Origin: Methylococcales bacterium
GTDB taxonomy: Bacteria; Pseudomonadota; Gammaproteobacteria; Methylococcales; Methylomonadaceae
NCBI GenBank assembly: GCA_030654015.1
Contig: JAURYI010000076.1
Location: 1 to 64,000 of the forward strand
Direction of reading: 5' to 3'
DNA length: 64,000 bases
Below, one piece after another: positions 1 through 7,641 of the stretch. A model generated the notes under the pieces. The model ran no database searches. It worked only from the letters and a program-made list of their open reading frames with translations, and was not told where the DNA came from. Position 1 is the first letter of the stretch; each line of letters begins with the position of its first letter. The position numbers and the translations under genes were made by a program.

Positions 1-82
1 CCATCTCAATCGCTTCGGACTGTTCGAGTTAAAAGAGCGAAATCCACTGCCAGTAGACTATGAAATTATGTTTGGAATGTAG
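1..82 (+). CDS. C-terminal tail of an unidentified protein (partial)
   Basis: The second forward frame is open from the window edge to a TAG at 80-82 and gives 26 residues ending in Asp-Tyr-Glu-Ile-Met-Phe-Gly-Met. Its composition is protein-like, but it is too short to identify. It lies about 50 bases from the point where the neighbouring GGDEF-EAL gene on the other strand loses its homology, so it may belong to whatever DNA was joined there. A transposase tail is possible but not shown. It could also be a chance open frame. Confidence 0.35.
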   Translation, partial: HLNRFGLFELKERNPLPVDYEIMFGM

Positions 83-135
83 GTGCAATAGGGCTTACAG
101 AGGACTAATAGCAATTTACGCACGAATCCTTACGC

Positions 136-1494
136 CTAGCCATTTAACGGGTCTTGCCAACGCACCAAGGCTTCCGCACCGACAATGCGCCCTGTGTTAA
201 TATCGACTTGGGGCTGATAAAACACCCGCAATTCACCTTGATTGATACCGCGTCGTAAACGCACTTCAATGTCCATGCGCAGGCGTGCCGCTTGCGTAAT
301 GGCGACAGAAAAGTATTTAAAACACCCGCGCCCTTGGGATTTGGCGTGATACAAAGCACTGTCTGCCTGTTGCAGTAGTTGTTCGGGTTCATCGCCGTGG
401 TCTGGATAGAGACTGATGCCTACGCTTGCACCAATGCGGACTTCGATATTTTCCGATAGTTGCCACGGTTCGCTTAACACATTAATGATGTCATTGGCGA
501 CTAATGCGGCATCTTCAGGTTGCGACATATCTTCCAGTAAAATGGTAAATTCATCTCCACCTAATCTGCATACGGTATCAACACCGCGCAAACGCGAGCT
601 GAGACGTTGGGCGATTTGTTGCAGCAATTCATCGCCTGCCAGATGTCCGAAACTGTCATTGACTTCCTTAAAACGATCTAAATCCAGCATCAGCAGGGCG
701 AACATTTTTTGTTCACGTTGTGCGATTTTGAGCGCGTGTTCCAAGCGCGACAGCAATAATAATCGATTGGGTAAGCGAGTGAGCGGGTCGTGATGTGCCA
801 GAAAATCGAGATGTACTTCCGATGCTTTAATCTTGGAAATATCAGCAAATACACCGACATAGTTGCTTACCTCGCCTGATTTATCAGTCACTGCACTGAT
901 ACTCAGGAGCTCAGGATACACTTCACCATTTTTGCGCCGATTCCAGATTTCACCTTGCCAATGACCCGTCATGACGATGCTTTGCCACATTTCACGGAAA
1001 AATTCGGCGTTATGGCGACCCGAGCGTAATAAACTGGCGCGTTGACCTATTGCCTCCGCTTCCGTGTAGCCCGTAATATCGGTAAAAGCAGTATTGATGT
1101 GGGTAATGCGTAACTGTGTATTGACCACCATGACACCATCACGGGTATTTTCAAAGATAGTAGCCGCCTGACGCAGGCGAGTATCCGTGATTTTGCTTTC
1201 AGTGATGTCTCTTACACCAATGACATAAGCCTGTGTACCATGCCACACAATGGGCGCAGAGCGTAATTCTGCCCAACCGATACCGCTGGGACGAACCAGA
1301 TTGATTTCTTGTGGAATTGTGGCACTGGGATTGATGGGAATACCCAGTGTTTTGCCGATTAGGTATTCTCGTTCAAAGATGCGTTCCGCACTTTGATTGG
1401 CATAAAGTACTTTGCCCAAGCTATCTACCATGACGACACCATCAGTAATAGCATCAAGTATGAGATGGAGGTTGTCGTGAATTTCTTTAGGCAT
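136..1494 (-). CDS. PAS-PAS-GGDEF diguanylate cyclase with truncated EAL domain
   Basis: A cytoplasmic c-di-GMP signalling protein of 452 residues. Two PAS sensor domains (about 10-95 and 105-220) precede a GGDEF domain (about 228-390). The active-site GGDEF is intact, and an RxxD inhibitory site (RGVD) sits exactly five residues before it, so cyclase activity with product feedback is likely. An EAL phosphodiesterase domain begins (YQPQVD, then the E-A-L of GAEALVRW) but stops right after DPLNG. Roughly 220 residues of the usual domain are missing, and downstream bases do not continue it in any frame that I could follow. The gene starts 31 bases after the response regulator-KaiB gene on the same strand, so the two are probably co-transcribed. 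The protein may now be a pure cyclase. Confidence 0.85.
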   Translation of the reverse strand: MPKEIHDNLHLILDAITDGVVMVDSLGKVLYANQSAERIFEREYLIGKTLGIPINPSATIPQEINLVRPSGIGWAELRSAPIVWHGTQAYVIGVRDITESKITDTRLRQAATIFENTRDGVMVVNTQLRITHINTAFTDITGYTEAEAIGQRASLLRSGRHNAEFFREMWQSIVMTGHWQGEIWNRRKNGEVYPELLSISAVTDKSGEVSNYVGVFADISKIKASEVHLDFLAHHDPLTRLPNRLLLLSRLEHALKIAQREQKMFALLMLDLDRFKEVNDSFGHLAGDELLQQIAQRLSSRLRGVDTVCRLGGDEFTILLEDMSQPEDAALVANDIINVLSEPWQLSENIEVRIGASVGISLYPDHGDEPEQLLQQADSALYHAKSQGRGCFKYFSVAITQAARLRMDIEVRLRRGINQGELRVFYQPQVDINTGRIVGAEALVRWQDPLNG

Positions 1495-1525
1495 AGTAAA
1501 TGACTCGATTTATGAGGTATTCATT

Positions 1526-2209
1526 TCACATCACAATAGTATCTGAACCAGCATCGTGTTGAGAGGTAATCGCCGCGATGATGGACGGCATTTTCGATAA
1601 ATCACCTAACACGCGCAACACGGGTTCGGGTAATTCGCGTACCAGCATGGGGGTTGCAAATACATCATTCGCCAGAGCTTTTTCCGGTACATACAGCACT
1701 TCAATCACCTCTAATTTCCATTCTTCTGGTTGATACGTTACCTTTAAAACAGCACTGAGCCGATCAATAAATTGTTTGAATTCCTCATTCAGCGACACGA
1801 CATATAGAGTTAATATCAGTTTGTGGTGCTTTTTTTCTGGCTCCGCAATAACAGAACTGACAATTTGTTTAATCTGTGTCGATGATAACGGTTTACTGGC
1901 TATTTGAAAGCGCAACCCTTCATCATGAGCAATTTTGAGTTGATCCATATACTCGTTGGCAAACGCAGTCACAACGTAAATGTTAAGGCTGTCATCAATC
2001 AACTTTAACCGCCGCAAAGTTTCAACGCCGTCAATACCCGGCATACGCAAATCGAGAAAAATCAAATCGGGACGGTTTTGCTTGACCATTTCGATGCCTT
2101 GTAAGCCGTTCTCAGCTTCATGCACCTCATAACCAGCATCTTCCAGTATTAAACTGAACGCACCGCGTACAGCAGGGTCATCATCAATTATCAGTATCTT
2201 GTGCATCAT
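1526..2209 (-). CDS. response regulator receiver fused to a KaiB-like domain
   Basis: 227 residues. Residues 1-115 form a CheY-like receiver with the acidic pair near D9-D11, phospho-acceptor D53 (LIFLDLRMPG), T81 and K106 (SKPL). Residues 130-220 match the KaiB fold: a beta strand LILTLYVVS, then EVIEVLYVPEKA, then the diagnostic cis-proline segment FATPMLVRELPEPVLRVLGDLS. KaiB in cyanobacteria binds KaiC in the circadian clock. Non-cyanobacterial KaiB-like proteins are linked to stress and to histidine-kinase signalling. No KaiC gene lies in this window. The likely partners are the downstream GGDEF protein (same operon) and the divergent partner-switch genes. The domain calls are strong; the partner and output are inferred. 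Confidence 0.85.
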   Translation of the reverse strand: MMHKILIIDDDPAVRGAFSLILEDAGYEVHEAENGLQGIEMVKQNRPDLIFLDLRMPGIDGVETLRRLKLIDDSLNIYVVTAFANEYMDQLKIAHDEGLRFQIASKPLSSTQIKQIVSSVIAEPEKKHHKLILTLYVVSLNEEFKQFIDRLSAVLKVTYQPEEWKLEVIEVLYVPEKALANDVFATPMLVRELPEPVLRVLGDLSKMPSIIAAITSQHDAGSDTIVM

Positions 2210-2352
2210 AATATCTTTAGTGTTGTGCGATTTAGCGTGAGTAGATTATACAGTCTGAGCCAACTTTAAAGAAATTAGGGTTTTCAACATCTATTTTCCA
2301 TCTTTCAGTTATTACGACATTTTATTTTCATTAAAGTGTCACACTGTCCAGC

Positions 2353-2358
2353 TATAAT
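2353..2358 (+). promoter_or_regulatory. candidate -10 element before the CBS-phosphatase gene
   Basis: A perfect TATAAT lies 43 bases before the ATG at 2401, in the divergent spacer between the KaiB fusion and the phosphatase gene. No good -35 hexamer is seen at 17 bases, so this is only a plausible start site. Confidence 0.4.
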
Positions 2359-2400
2359 TTCCCTTATTAAATTGGCACACACACTTAATTTGAATATTTT

Positions 2401-4482
2401 ATGATTGAGAGGCAAAAAAGTAGTCATCCTTCACGTTCCTTGGCATTTTCCGCTCCCTGCGTACACGAATTAATGTTGCAGGTTATAGCCATTCCGCTCA
2501 GCACCCACGTTTTAGATGTACTCACGCTGTTTCAGACTCATGCGGATATACCTGCATTTCCTGTTATAGACAGTAATAATCAATATTTCGGCATTATTAC
2601 CCGTCGTAATTATCTTAATATCATGAGTCGTGCTTATGCGCGTGAATTGTTCGCTAATAAAGATCTCGTTACGTTACTGAAAATTAATCCTGATATTTTT
2701 GTCGCGCCGTTGATAGTGAATACCGATGACCGTATCGATCAGGTGATGCTGGATTTTTTGAGCCATGATCCTGAAATGGCTTTTGAAGCTCTGCCTGTTA
2801 TCGGTGCTACGGAGGGTATGGCTATTGTTAAAATAGCCGACATGATGTTGCAGTTATCAAAATCACAGCACTCACTGATTGACACAATGGAACAGATGAG
2901 TGTGCGCTTAAAAGAAGAAGTCGCCAGTGCCGCCACCCTGCAACGCAATTTATTACGCCCTGAGCGCATTAACCTCCCCGGTGTACGCGGTTTATCAACA
3001 CTGATTACCTCCAGTGAAGTCGGTGGCGATTTTTATGATTATTATGTCGTGGATGAGCGTTGGGTTGTCATGCTGGTCGGTGATGTCAGTGGTCACGGTG
3101 TTGCGGCAGGAACAATGGTAAGTGCTGCTAAAGCAGGTGTGAATCTGTTGGAAGCGGACAAAGAAAAAGAACCGCACAAAATTCTGGCACGGCTTAGCGA
3201 TACTATTTTACATACTGCACGCCAATCGCTGTTAATGACGATGGTTGCACTATGCCTCGATACTAAAACGGGCGAACTGACATACTCCAATGCAGGACAT
3301 CAATTTGCGTATGTGTATCGCTCTATTACAGGAATGCTGGATGTGTTGGAAGTCGGCGGTTTACCTCTGGGTAAAGAAGAAAGCATCGTGTATGAACAAT
3401 GCCAGACTGAAATGGATGTCGGGGATCGTTTATTTCTGTATACCGACGGTATAGTTGAAGAAGAAAATGCCGATAGCGAATGTTTCGGTTATGAACGCTT
3501 GGAAGAATTACTCGCTATTCATGCTGAAAGCGATCCCGAAACACTACGCGACAGTCTATTGGAAAGTTTAGCGTCCCATGTCGGACGCAGTAATTTTGAT
3601 GATGATGTGACTATTTTTTTCGTAGAACATTTTGAACGCCATCACAAAAAAACCAAAATGCTTGAGACAGAACAACACGAATTTGATTTACTCCGCATAG
3701 TGGACAGTTTTTATCGCGCTGAACCCAATTCCATTGCGCCGAATATCATGCGGCAAAATGTCGTTTTTTTGGCAGATGGTCATTTTTCCGATTTAATACC
3801 CAGCCTGTCAAAGCAAGGTGTGCGGCGGATGCTGCCGCGCAATCACGCCATTAACGCGCAATTGGGCTGGAATAATTTACTAAAACAACACCAGCATATT
3901 ACCAACGATGATTTAGTCGCCTATCTGCCGCACCCAACCCACCACCGCGAATTTTCTTTCAGCCACAGTGATGACAAAGCCTTTGTCTTGAACGAGGTGG
4001 AATCATGGTTGCAGGATATTTCTCTACCCAATCCAGACCGTTTAGATGCCGTCGTTTTATTGCTGGATGAATTGATTGAAAACGGGCTTTATGCTGCACC
4101 GCGTGACGGTAAAGGGCGACAGCTTTATGCCAAAGGTACGGTACGCGATTTGGGTGCAGGCGAAACATTACGTTTAAGCCTATCAATTCAGGAGCATCTG
4201 CTGGGCATTTCTCTGATAGACAACTGGGGAACACTCACGCCGACTGTATTTCTTAATCGGCTGACCCGTCACATTCAAGGCAGCGGCTTAGATGCTGGTG
4301 TGGGCGGCGGCGGACTCTATTTAATATGGCGTATGTCCGATTATTTGCAATTGCGCGTCATGCCTTACAAACAAACTCAAGTGTGTGCTTTTTTGGATTT
4401 AAACAATCCTTTTGATGATGAAGCTGAAAATGGCTTTCAATTTCTTTATCACAACGAAGTTCACGAAACCGTCAACAGCTAA
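2401..4482 (+). CDS. CBS-domain, RsbU/SpoIIE-type phosphatase and anti-sigma-like ATPase in one protein
   Basis: 693 residues with three modules. Residues about 20-150 resemble a CBS pair (FPVIDSNNQYFGIITRRNYL), which usually binds adenine nucleotides. Residues about 180-410 are a PP2C-like SpoIIE/RsbU serine phosphatase with the metal-binding motifs EVGGDFYD (near 208), GDVSGHG (near 227), YTDGIVE (near 346) and DDDVT (near 401). Residues about 520-670 look like a GHKL ATPase of the RsbW type, with DELIENG (N box) and a glycine-rich GVGGGGLYL lid. The protein therefore carries both the phosphatase and the kinase of a partner-switching pathway. The STAS partner follows 20 bases downstream in the same operon, with an apparent ribosome site ACGGAGC before it. 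It acts in the cytosol; the final target is unknown. Confidence 0.85.
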   Translation: MIERQKSSHPSRSLAFSAPCVHELMLQVIAIPLSTHVLDVLTLFQTHADIPAFPVIDSNNQYFGIITRRNYLNIMSRAYARELFANKDLVTLLKINPDIFVAPLIVNTDDRIDQVMLDFLSHDPEMAFEALPVIGATEGMAIVKIADMMLQLSKSQHSLIDTMEQMSVRLKEEVASAATLQRNLLRPERINLPGVRGLSTLITSSEVGGDFYDYYVVDERWVVMLVGDVSGHGVAAGTMVSAAKAGVNLLEADKEKEPHKILARLSDTILHTARQSLLMTMVALCLDTKTGELTYSNAGHQFAYVYRSITGMLDVLEVGGLPLGKEESIVYEQCQTEMDVGDRLFLYTDGIVEEENADSECFGYERLEELLAIHAESDPETLRDSLLESLASHVGRSNFDDDVTIFFVEHFERHHKKTKMLETEQHEFDLLRIVDSFYRAEPNSIAPNIMRQNVVFLADGHFSDLIPSLSKQGVRRMLPRNHAINAQLGWNNLLKQHQHITNDDLVAYLPHPTHHREFSFSHSDDKAFVLNEVESWLQDISLPNPDRLDAVVLLLDELIENGLYAAPRDGKGRQLYAKGTVRDLGAGETLRLSLSIQEHLLGISLIDNWGTLTPTVFLNRLTRHIQGSGLDAGVGGGGLYLIWRMSDYLQLRVMPYKQTQVCAFLDLNNPFDDEAENGFQFLYHNEVHETVNS

Positions 4483-4502
4483 TAAAAACGGAGCAATTTA
4501 TT

Positions 4503-5657
4503 ATGTTACAAATTCAACCACCACCCTCAACACATGAATCAGTACAACAATTTACCCTCATGGGTACGATTGATGTCGAAGCCATTGCCAGTTTGGAAAC
4601 GCTGTATGTGTTGCCTGCCGACAGCATCGTAGAATTGGATTTCGCTTTAGTGCAACGTGTTAATTCTATGGGATTGGCGCAGATACTCAAATTATTTGAA
4701 CACTGGCAAAAACAACAGATCACTATCAGTATTACCAATGTAAATCGTATGATTGGTGTATTGTTTAAAATGACAGGTTTAACGCGTTTTCTCGATGATG
4801 GACAACAAACAGCCCCCGTTTCCCCTACGGCTGTTGCAAAATCAGCCCCTGTTGCGAACATTCAATCAGAACAGCGAGCCGACGACGGCAAACTCAAGCT
4901 GTGGGTACACGCGCAAAACAGTCATCAAATGAATGGCTGGTACTTTTTCAATACTTATCTGCAACGCCATACAGGACGAGATATACAGCTGGAATTAGTT
5001 CATGGGGCGATGAGCGAACAGGGCAGTAAAATCGAGGATATGGACATCGTGTTTACCAAGCCGTTTGATGCCACGCGCTTATTGATAGAAAACCAATTCC
5101 GCCCCTTATTACATCCGATTAATCAAACCGATGAAGTGACTTTATTAGTCCGCGCCGATGATGCACGACAAAAAATCAGCGACTTTCTCGGTGGTAAAGT
5201 GATTACCGCGACTGCTGATAATTTCGTCTATCTATTAGGTCGTTTCTTATTGGAAGAATCGGGCAGTACACAGTGGGATTATAATTTTTCCGGGCATGAC
5301 ATCAAAGCCCTGCAAATGTTGCTCAAAGGTCAGGCAGATATGTTGTTTCTGTCAACCGAAACCTATCGCGGCTTATCCAGTTTAACGCGCAATATGCTAC
5401 GCGAAATAGATCAAAGCGAAACGGGTTTTGCGTTTCATTTATTTTGTGCCGCGCCGCACTGTACCGATGTGGGCAATGCGGTTACCGAAGTATTGTTGAA
5501 TATGGCGCAGGACAGCCAAGGGCGACAAGTGCTGGCTGATTTAGGTTTAGAAGGCTGGAGCAGACCAAAACAAGATGAAGTCGATATGCTCGCTATGTTG
5601 TTTAACCGCTATATGGCTGATGTGCCACAAGACGCTATTGCGGTAGGTTCAAAATAA
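4503..5657 (+). CDS. STAS-domain anti-sigma-antagonist fused to a PhnD-like substrate-binding domain
   Basis: 384 residues. Residues 1-100 are a STAS domain of the SpoIIAA/RsbV kind. The phospho-acceptor serine is probably in VNSMGLAQILKLF, the substrate expected for the upstream kinase/phosphatase. After an Ala/Pro/Val linker (about 105-125), residues 130-370 resemble a periplasmic phosphonate-binding-like (PhnD/TAXI) fold, with strands such as KLKLWVHAQNS and DIVFTKPFDATRLL and a helix-rich end. There is no signal peptide, so this half probably works in the cytosol as a ligand sensor rather than in transport. It is the last gene of the operon; a hairpin follows the stop. The STAS call is firm; the ligand-domain assignment rests on general pattern and is moderate. 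Confidence 0.75.
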   Translation: MLQIQPPPSTHESVQQFTLMGTIDVEAIASLETLYVLPADSIVELDFALVQRVNSMGLAQILKLFEHWQKQQITISITNVNRMIGVLFKMTGLTRFLDDGQQTAPVSPTAVAKSAPVANIQSEQRADDGKLKLWVHAQNSHQMNGWYFFNTYLQRHTGRDIQLELVHGAMSEQGSKIEDMDIVFTKPFDATRLLIENQFRPLLHPINQTDEVTLLVRADDARQKISDFLGGKVITATADNFVYLLGRFLLEESGSTQWDYNFSGHDIKALQMLLKGQADMLFLSTETYRGLSSLTRNMLREIDQSETGFAFHLFCAAPHCTDVGNAVTEVLLNMAQDSQGRQVLADLGLEGWSRPKQDEVDMLAMLFNRYMADVPQDAIAVGSK

Positions 5658-5663
5658 AACGCA

Positions 5664-5686
5664 TGGTGCAGTTTCATACTGCACCA
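5664..5686. terminator. hairpin between convergent genes
   Basis: A perfect nine-base stem (TGGTGCAGT / ACTGCACCA) with a five-base loop lies between the stops of the STAS gene and chrA, which converge here. No clear U-tract is present, so it may act as a weak bidirectional terminator. Confidence 0.6.
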
Positions 5687-5691
5687 GCACC

Positions 5692-7041
5692 TTACGCCAG
5701 TAATAAAGAAGACAACCATCCCGCCGCGCCACATCCTGCAATCACAGGAATAATACCGACTTTATAACGAAATAATGCCAGTGATGCCAAAACCGTGATT
5801 AACGCGGCAACGGCATCAAACGCACCTGTTACACCCTGCGGGAAAAGAATATGCCCTGCAAAAAATACCGCTAAATTAACAATCACACCGACCACAGCGG
5901 CTGTAATTGCCGATAACGGCGCGGTAAATTTCAAATTGCCGTGGGTTGATTCAATCAATGGCGCACCTGCCAAGATAAACAAAAAACTGGGTAAAAAAGT
6001 GAAATACGTCACAACTACTGCCGCTATCACGCCCGTTATTAATGCCGAATCAGCACCTAGCGGCAACGCATTCCAGCCGCCCAAAAAGCCGACAAACGTG
6101 ACAATCATAATTAACGGACCGGGTGTCGTTTCACCCAATGCTAAACCATCCATCATTTGGGTCGCGCTCAACCAATGAAAATGCTCTACCGCACCTTGAT
6201 ACACATAAGGTAATACCGCATACGCGCCGCCAAACGTCAGTAATGCGGCTTTGGTAAAAAACCAGCCCATTTGTGTCAGCGCACCGTTCCAGCCATATTG
6301 AGCGCATAGAAAACCCATGACACTGCCCCATAACAGCAAGCCAATGCCGACAATCATCAGCAAGCGCGACCAGCGAAATTGAGCATGATCTGGAATCGGG
6401 GTGTCATCATCAATCAGTGCTTTGCCAAAACTGTGTTTTGTCGCACCGTGTCCGCCACCTACAGCAAAATATTGCGGTGTAAATCGTCCACCCAGCGCAC
6501 CGATTAAGGCGGCAATCAAGACTATCAACGGAAACGGCGCGTGCAGGACAAAAATCGCGCCAAACGCTAATGCCGCTAACGTCCATAACACGGCATTTTT
6601 CAATGCTCGTGAACCAATGCGGTAGGCGGCAAATAATACGATAGCCACTACCGCAGATTTAATGCCATACAGTACCGCAGACACCGCTGGCAGTTGCCCA
6701 AAACGCAGATATACCCAGCTTAACAAAATCAACAGCACCAGCGAGGGCAAAATAAACAGTAAGCCAGCGATAATACCGCCTGTGGTACGGTGCATTAACC
6801 AGCCCAGATACGTCGCCAATTGTTGTGCCTCAGGGCCGGGCAATAACATACAGTAATTGAGTGCGTGCAAAAACCGCCGTTCAGAAATCCACCGTCGCCG
6901 TTCGACCAATTCTTCGTGCATGATAGCGATTTGTCCCGCAGGGCCGCCGAAGCTGATAAAGCCCAGTTTCAACCAAAACAAAAATGCTTCTTTGATACTG
7001 ACGGAGGGTGGTGGTTGATTATTTTGAGGCGATTCGCTCAT
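5692..7041 (-). CDS. chrA: chromate transporter, ChrA family
   Basis: 449 residues with about ten to twelve membrane segments arranged as two homologous CHR halves. The N-terminal half carries FWLKLGFISFGGPAGQIAIMHEELVERRRW and NYCMLLPGPEAQQLATYLGW. The second half repeats the pattern with FFTKAALLTFGGAYAVLPYV and GLALGETTPGPLIMIVTFVGF. This is the long two-domain form of the family, an inner-membrane exporter of chromate. It follows a small secreted-protein gene with a one-base TAATG overlap, so the two are translated together. Substrate is assigned by family; some members transport other oxyanions. Confidence 0.9.
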   Translation of the reverse strand: MSESPQNNQPPPSVSIKEAFLFWLKLGFISFGGPAGQIAIMHEELVERRRWISERRFLHALNYCMLLPGPEAQQLATYLGWLMHRTTGGIIAGLLFILPSLVLLILLSWVYLRFGQLPAVSAVLYGIKSAVVAIVLFAAYRIGSRALKNAVLWTLAALAFGAIFVLHAPFPLIVLIAALIGALGGRFTPQYFAVGGGHGATKHSFGKALIDDDTPIPDHAQFRWSRLLMIVGIGLLLWGSVMGFLCAQYGWNGALTQMGWFFTKAALLTFGGAYAVLPYVYQGAVEHFHWLSATQMMDGLALGETTPGPLIMIVTFVGFLGGWNALPLGADSALITGVIAAVVVTYFTFLPSFLFILAGAPLIESTHGNLKFTAPLSAITAAVVGVIVNLAVFFAGHILFPQGVTGAFDAVAALITVLASLALFRYKVGIIPVIAGCGAAGWLSSLLLA

Positions 7042-7538
7042 TACTCAGCCCCCGCACCAAGGAATATGCTGGTGACTTTATGTTGTTTGAAAGTAAAAAC
7101 TAAGCCGCCATAAATAGAACCTGCCACAAACATTTGTTTGTTGCTTTCGGCATCAGCGGCTTTGTCATGACCGTAGGCTTTCATCACGGCTTGTTGACTG
7201 CTGCCGATGTGAATGCCGCGTTTGGTTTTTAGTACGCTAGGTGCGGTGACGGTAATACCATCAACTGATTTACTGCCGCTTTTTTGTACTGAACTCATGC
7301 TGAAACTCAGCCCGCAAGCAGGATAATGCCAGACTTGATGATAGATACCATCCGCGCCCCACAATTGTTCTTCTTCCCGTTTTAACGGGCAAGATACTTT
7401 CTTTTTCAAATCGGTTTCAGACAGCCCCATTTTAAAATCACCTAGTTTTTCTTCATTAAGCAGTGAAAATTCATCGGCAACGGCAGGAAGTACAGCGACG
7501 AGTGAGAACAGCATTAGCAGTGGAATTTTTTTAAACAT
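7041..7538 (-). CDS. small exported protein of unknown function
   Basis: 165 residues with a clear signal peptide (MFKKIPLLMLFSLVAVLPAVADE, cleavage probably after AVA). The mature part has two cysteines (SCPLKR and PACGLSF) that could pair in the periplasm, and ends in a beta-rich segment (SIYGGLVFTFKQHKVTSIFLG). I do not recognise the family. Its stop overlaps the chrA start by one base, so it heads a two-gene operon. A role with the transporter is guilt by association only. Confidence 0.65.
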   Translation of the reverse strand: MFKKIPLLMLFSLVAVLPAVADEFSLLNEEKLGDFKMGLSETDLKKKVSCPLKREEEQLWGADGIYHQVWHYPACGLSFSMSSVQKSGSKSVDGITVTAPSVLKTKRGIHIGSSQQAVMKAYGHDKAADAESNKQMFVAGSIYGGLVFTFKQHKVTSIFLGAGAE

Positions 7539-7641
7539 AGTGCCTTCTTGTCATAAATTTAGTTTTTTATGGATTTCCATAGCGTGGCTATTGCTGTTAA
7601 TTCGGCAACAGCTGAAATGGTTTTACGCCTGTGAAAAATGG

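Noticed and set aside
1526-2209. A full KaiABC clock
   Set aside because: Neither kaiA nor kaiC is in the window; only the KaiB-like fusion can be supported.
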